A DNA stretch of 6,070 nucleotides from a bacterium (GTDB lineage Bacteria; Chlamydiota; Chlamydiia; Chlamydiales; FEN-1388), in the NCBI GenBank assembly GCA_021811115.1, contig JAJZPP010000047.1, positions 1-6,070 of the forward strand, read 5' to 3'. Positions 4,811 through 6,070 of this stretch are shown here, one piece after another (position 1 is the first letter of the stretch; each line of letters begins with the position of its first letter). Position numbers and translations under genes: made by a program. The notes under the pieces are model-generated. The model searched no databases. It was not told the origin of the DNA and worked only from the letters and a program-made list of their open reading frames with translations.

Positions 4811-6070
4811 TTAGCTCTCCGCTGCTCCCTTCTTTGCTGGAGTCTTCGCTAGTTCGGCGGCCATTTTTGAGAGCTCTGTCATCTCGATATCAGTAATTGC
4901 GGGATCTTGCATGCGTTTTCGAACCTCTTCAATCGCCTTGACCTTCGCTCGGCCACGCAATTGGGTAACCGCCTCCTCAATCGACGGAAGAGCCTTTTCA
5001 AGGTGCTGACGACGGGCAACAACCGTGGAGAGCGCTTGTGAAATGGGCTCTAAATCAACCTCGCTACACAAGGACAGAAAGTCCGGCGCCTCCCCTGCCT
5101 CCAATTGCGCAAGAGCGGTCTCGTAGAGTTGACGCGGAATCGGATGGGCAAAGTGGCTGGGACTCAATTCTCTTTTGCAGTAGCTCACCAGATCTGGCTG
5201 CTCAGGCCCAGCGAAGAGGAGCCAGCGGATCAGATCGATCTCCAGCAACAGATCGTGGGGCGTTGCGATCTGTGGTAAGGAAAGCCCTATAGCTGTAGCT
5301 TGAGGTCTATCCCCAATGTTGAGCGTCGATTCGGGAACCTCACACAAATGTGCCAGCTGCTTTAAAGCTTCGTGTACCAAAATCGGATTTTCCCACTCCC
5401 GAATCCCATCTGCAATGTGGCGTACGGCATGATCCTTCTCTCTAGGAGAGCTCCACAAAACAGCCGCTTTGGCACGATCTACGAGGAATTGAATGTACTC
5501 TACGGCGGCAGTAAGAGCGTGGTAAAAGGCAGACTTGCCTTGCGTACTGAGAAGCTCATCTGGATCCTTTGCCCCAGAAAATCGAACGACACGGACCCCA
5601 ATCCCCTTTTTCATCAGGAGGTGGCCCGCTTTTTCCGCACTCGACAACCCTGCCTCATCTTGATCAAAGGAGAGAAAGACCTCCTCAACCCCCATGGCTT
5701 TCAGCTGCTCCACATGGGTTGGGCCAAAGGCGGTCCCCAGCGATGCGACAGTAAAATCAAATCCAGCCTCAATCAAGCGAAGCGCATCCAGTTGCCCCTC
5801 TACAATACAGGCAATACGATCCCGCATCATCCGCTTCTTGGCATAGAATAACCCAAAGAAAATTTTTGACTTTTTAAAGAGGGTGGTTTCCGGCGTGTTG
5901 ATGTACTTGCCACCAAACGTCTCCTCGCGCCACTTACGAGCCGAAAAGCCGATGGTGTTGCCCATCGTATCGAGAATGGGAAAGGTGATCCGTTCGGCGA
6001 AAAACTCGCGCGTTCGTCCATTGTGGGATGTCGTGAGTCCCGCCTCTTCTATCTCTTTGTCTGAAAACCC
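4811..6070 (-). CDS. dnaG: DNA primase DnaG, C-terminal part (5' end outside window)
   Basis: The reading frame stays open to the window edge, giving the last 419 residues of primase, the enzyme that makes RNA primers at replication forks. An internal ATG at 5965 is not the start: the frame continues upstream with conserved primase sequence (FFAERITFPILDTMGNTIGF). In the fragment, the catalytic-core entry has KYINTPETTLFKK (about 55-67). The Toprim domain follows, with its glutamate in VEGQLDALRL (Glu91), SLGTAFGPTH and the acidic pair FDQDEAG (Asp136, Asp138), then KDPDELL (168-174). The remaining roughly 240 residues are helical and correspond to the C-terminal helicase-interaction region. 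Missing beyond the window are the zinc-binding domain and the first half of the catalytic core. The stop TAA (4811-4813) directly abuts the palindromic element, so the native 3' flank has been displaced by it. The coding region itself looks intact. The Toprim wording resembles chlamydial primases. Confidence 0.93.
   Translation of the reverse strand, partial: GFSDKEIEEAGLTTSHNGRTREFFAERITFPILDTMGNTIGFSARKWREETFGGKYINTPETTLFKKSKIFFGLFYAKKRMMRDRIACIVEGQLDALRLIEAGFDFTVASLGTAFGPTHVEQLKAMGVEEVFLSFDQDEAGLSSAEKAGHLLMKKGIGVRVVRFSGAKDPDELLSTQGKSAFYHALTAAVEYIQFLVDRAKAAVLWSSPREKDHAVRHIADGIREWENPILVHEALKQLAHLCEVPESTLNIGDRPQATAIGLSLPQIATPHDLLLEIDLIRWLLFAGPEQPDLVSYCKRELSPSHFAHPIPRQLYETALAQLEAGEAPDFLSLCSEVDLEPISQALSTVVARRQHLEKALPSIEEAVTQLRGRAKVKAIEEVRKRMQDPAITDIEMTELSKMAAELAKTPAKKGAAES

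Noticed and set aside
4674..4814. Open frames on both strands across the palindrome (46 codons on plus from ATG 4674; minus from ATG 4787 running into the Fic 3' end)
   Set aside because: Both begin with the same peptide because the DNA is palindromic. Differences between the arms change amino acids freely, and no ribosome-binding site is present.
5372..5851. 159-codon plus-strand open frame inside dnaG
   Set aside because: It is antisense to the conserved Toprim domain, with no ribosome-binding site or recognisable motif.
5963..5965. ATG 5965 as the start of a short primase-like gene
   Set aside because: The same frame is open to the window edge and encodes conserved primase sequence upstream, so this is an internal methionine.

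Overview
The window carries bacterial DNA with two conserved housekeeping blocks separated by an accessory stretch. On the left is a plus-strand pair: an RNase R exoribonuclease gene overlapping a gene for a DUF502 membrane protein. On the right, on the minus strand, is the 3' part of dnaG, encoding DNA primase; its 5' end lies beyond the window. The Toprim wording of the primase (EGQLDALRL, LGTAFGP) and the short RNase R without an N-terminal helix-turn-helix suggest to me a member of the Chlamydiota, probably an environmental lineage. This is recollection of family sequences, not a search, and should be held loosely (about 0.55).

Layout: 1-38 leader with a weak -10-like box; 39-1994 rnr (+); 1970-2650 DUF502 gene (+), overlapping rnr by 25 bases; 2651-2779 intergenic, with a perfect 20-base hairpin whose T-run lies on the minus strand and a small CTCYGCG repeat cluster; 2780-3118 MazF/PemK toxin (-) and 3108-3350 its antitoxin (-), overlapping by 11 bases and driven by a well-formed promoter at 3377-3405 with a tandem heptamer in its spacer; 3442-3536 six copies of a TGGCCGTA(TT) motif in both orientations; 3549-4616 a Fic-fold protein (+) whose catalytic histidine position is glutamine; 4651-4810 a 160-base near-perfect palindrome flanked by TTA on both sides; 4811-6070 dnaG (-), whose stop codon is the right-hand TTA copy.

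Reading: rnr and the DUF502 gene look like one transcription unit. The toxin-antitoxin pair is a self-contained autoregulated operon ending at the minus-strand hairpin. The Fic gene points the other way, away from the toxin-antitoxin promoter, and its upstream region is almost entirely repeat. It converges on dnaG, with the long palindrome filling the gap. The 2651-4810 stretch is visibly richer in A+T than its flanks and contains only toxin-antitoxin, Fic and repeat-type content, so it is best read as an accessory island between housekeeping genes.

The points most worth a second look are the palindromic element at the dnaG stop codon, the repeat array before the Fic gene, and the Fic protein that keeps its inhibitory motif but has lost the catalytic histidine.
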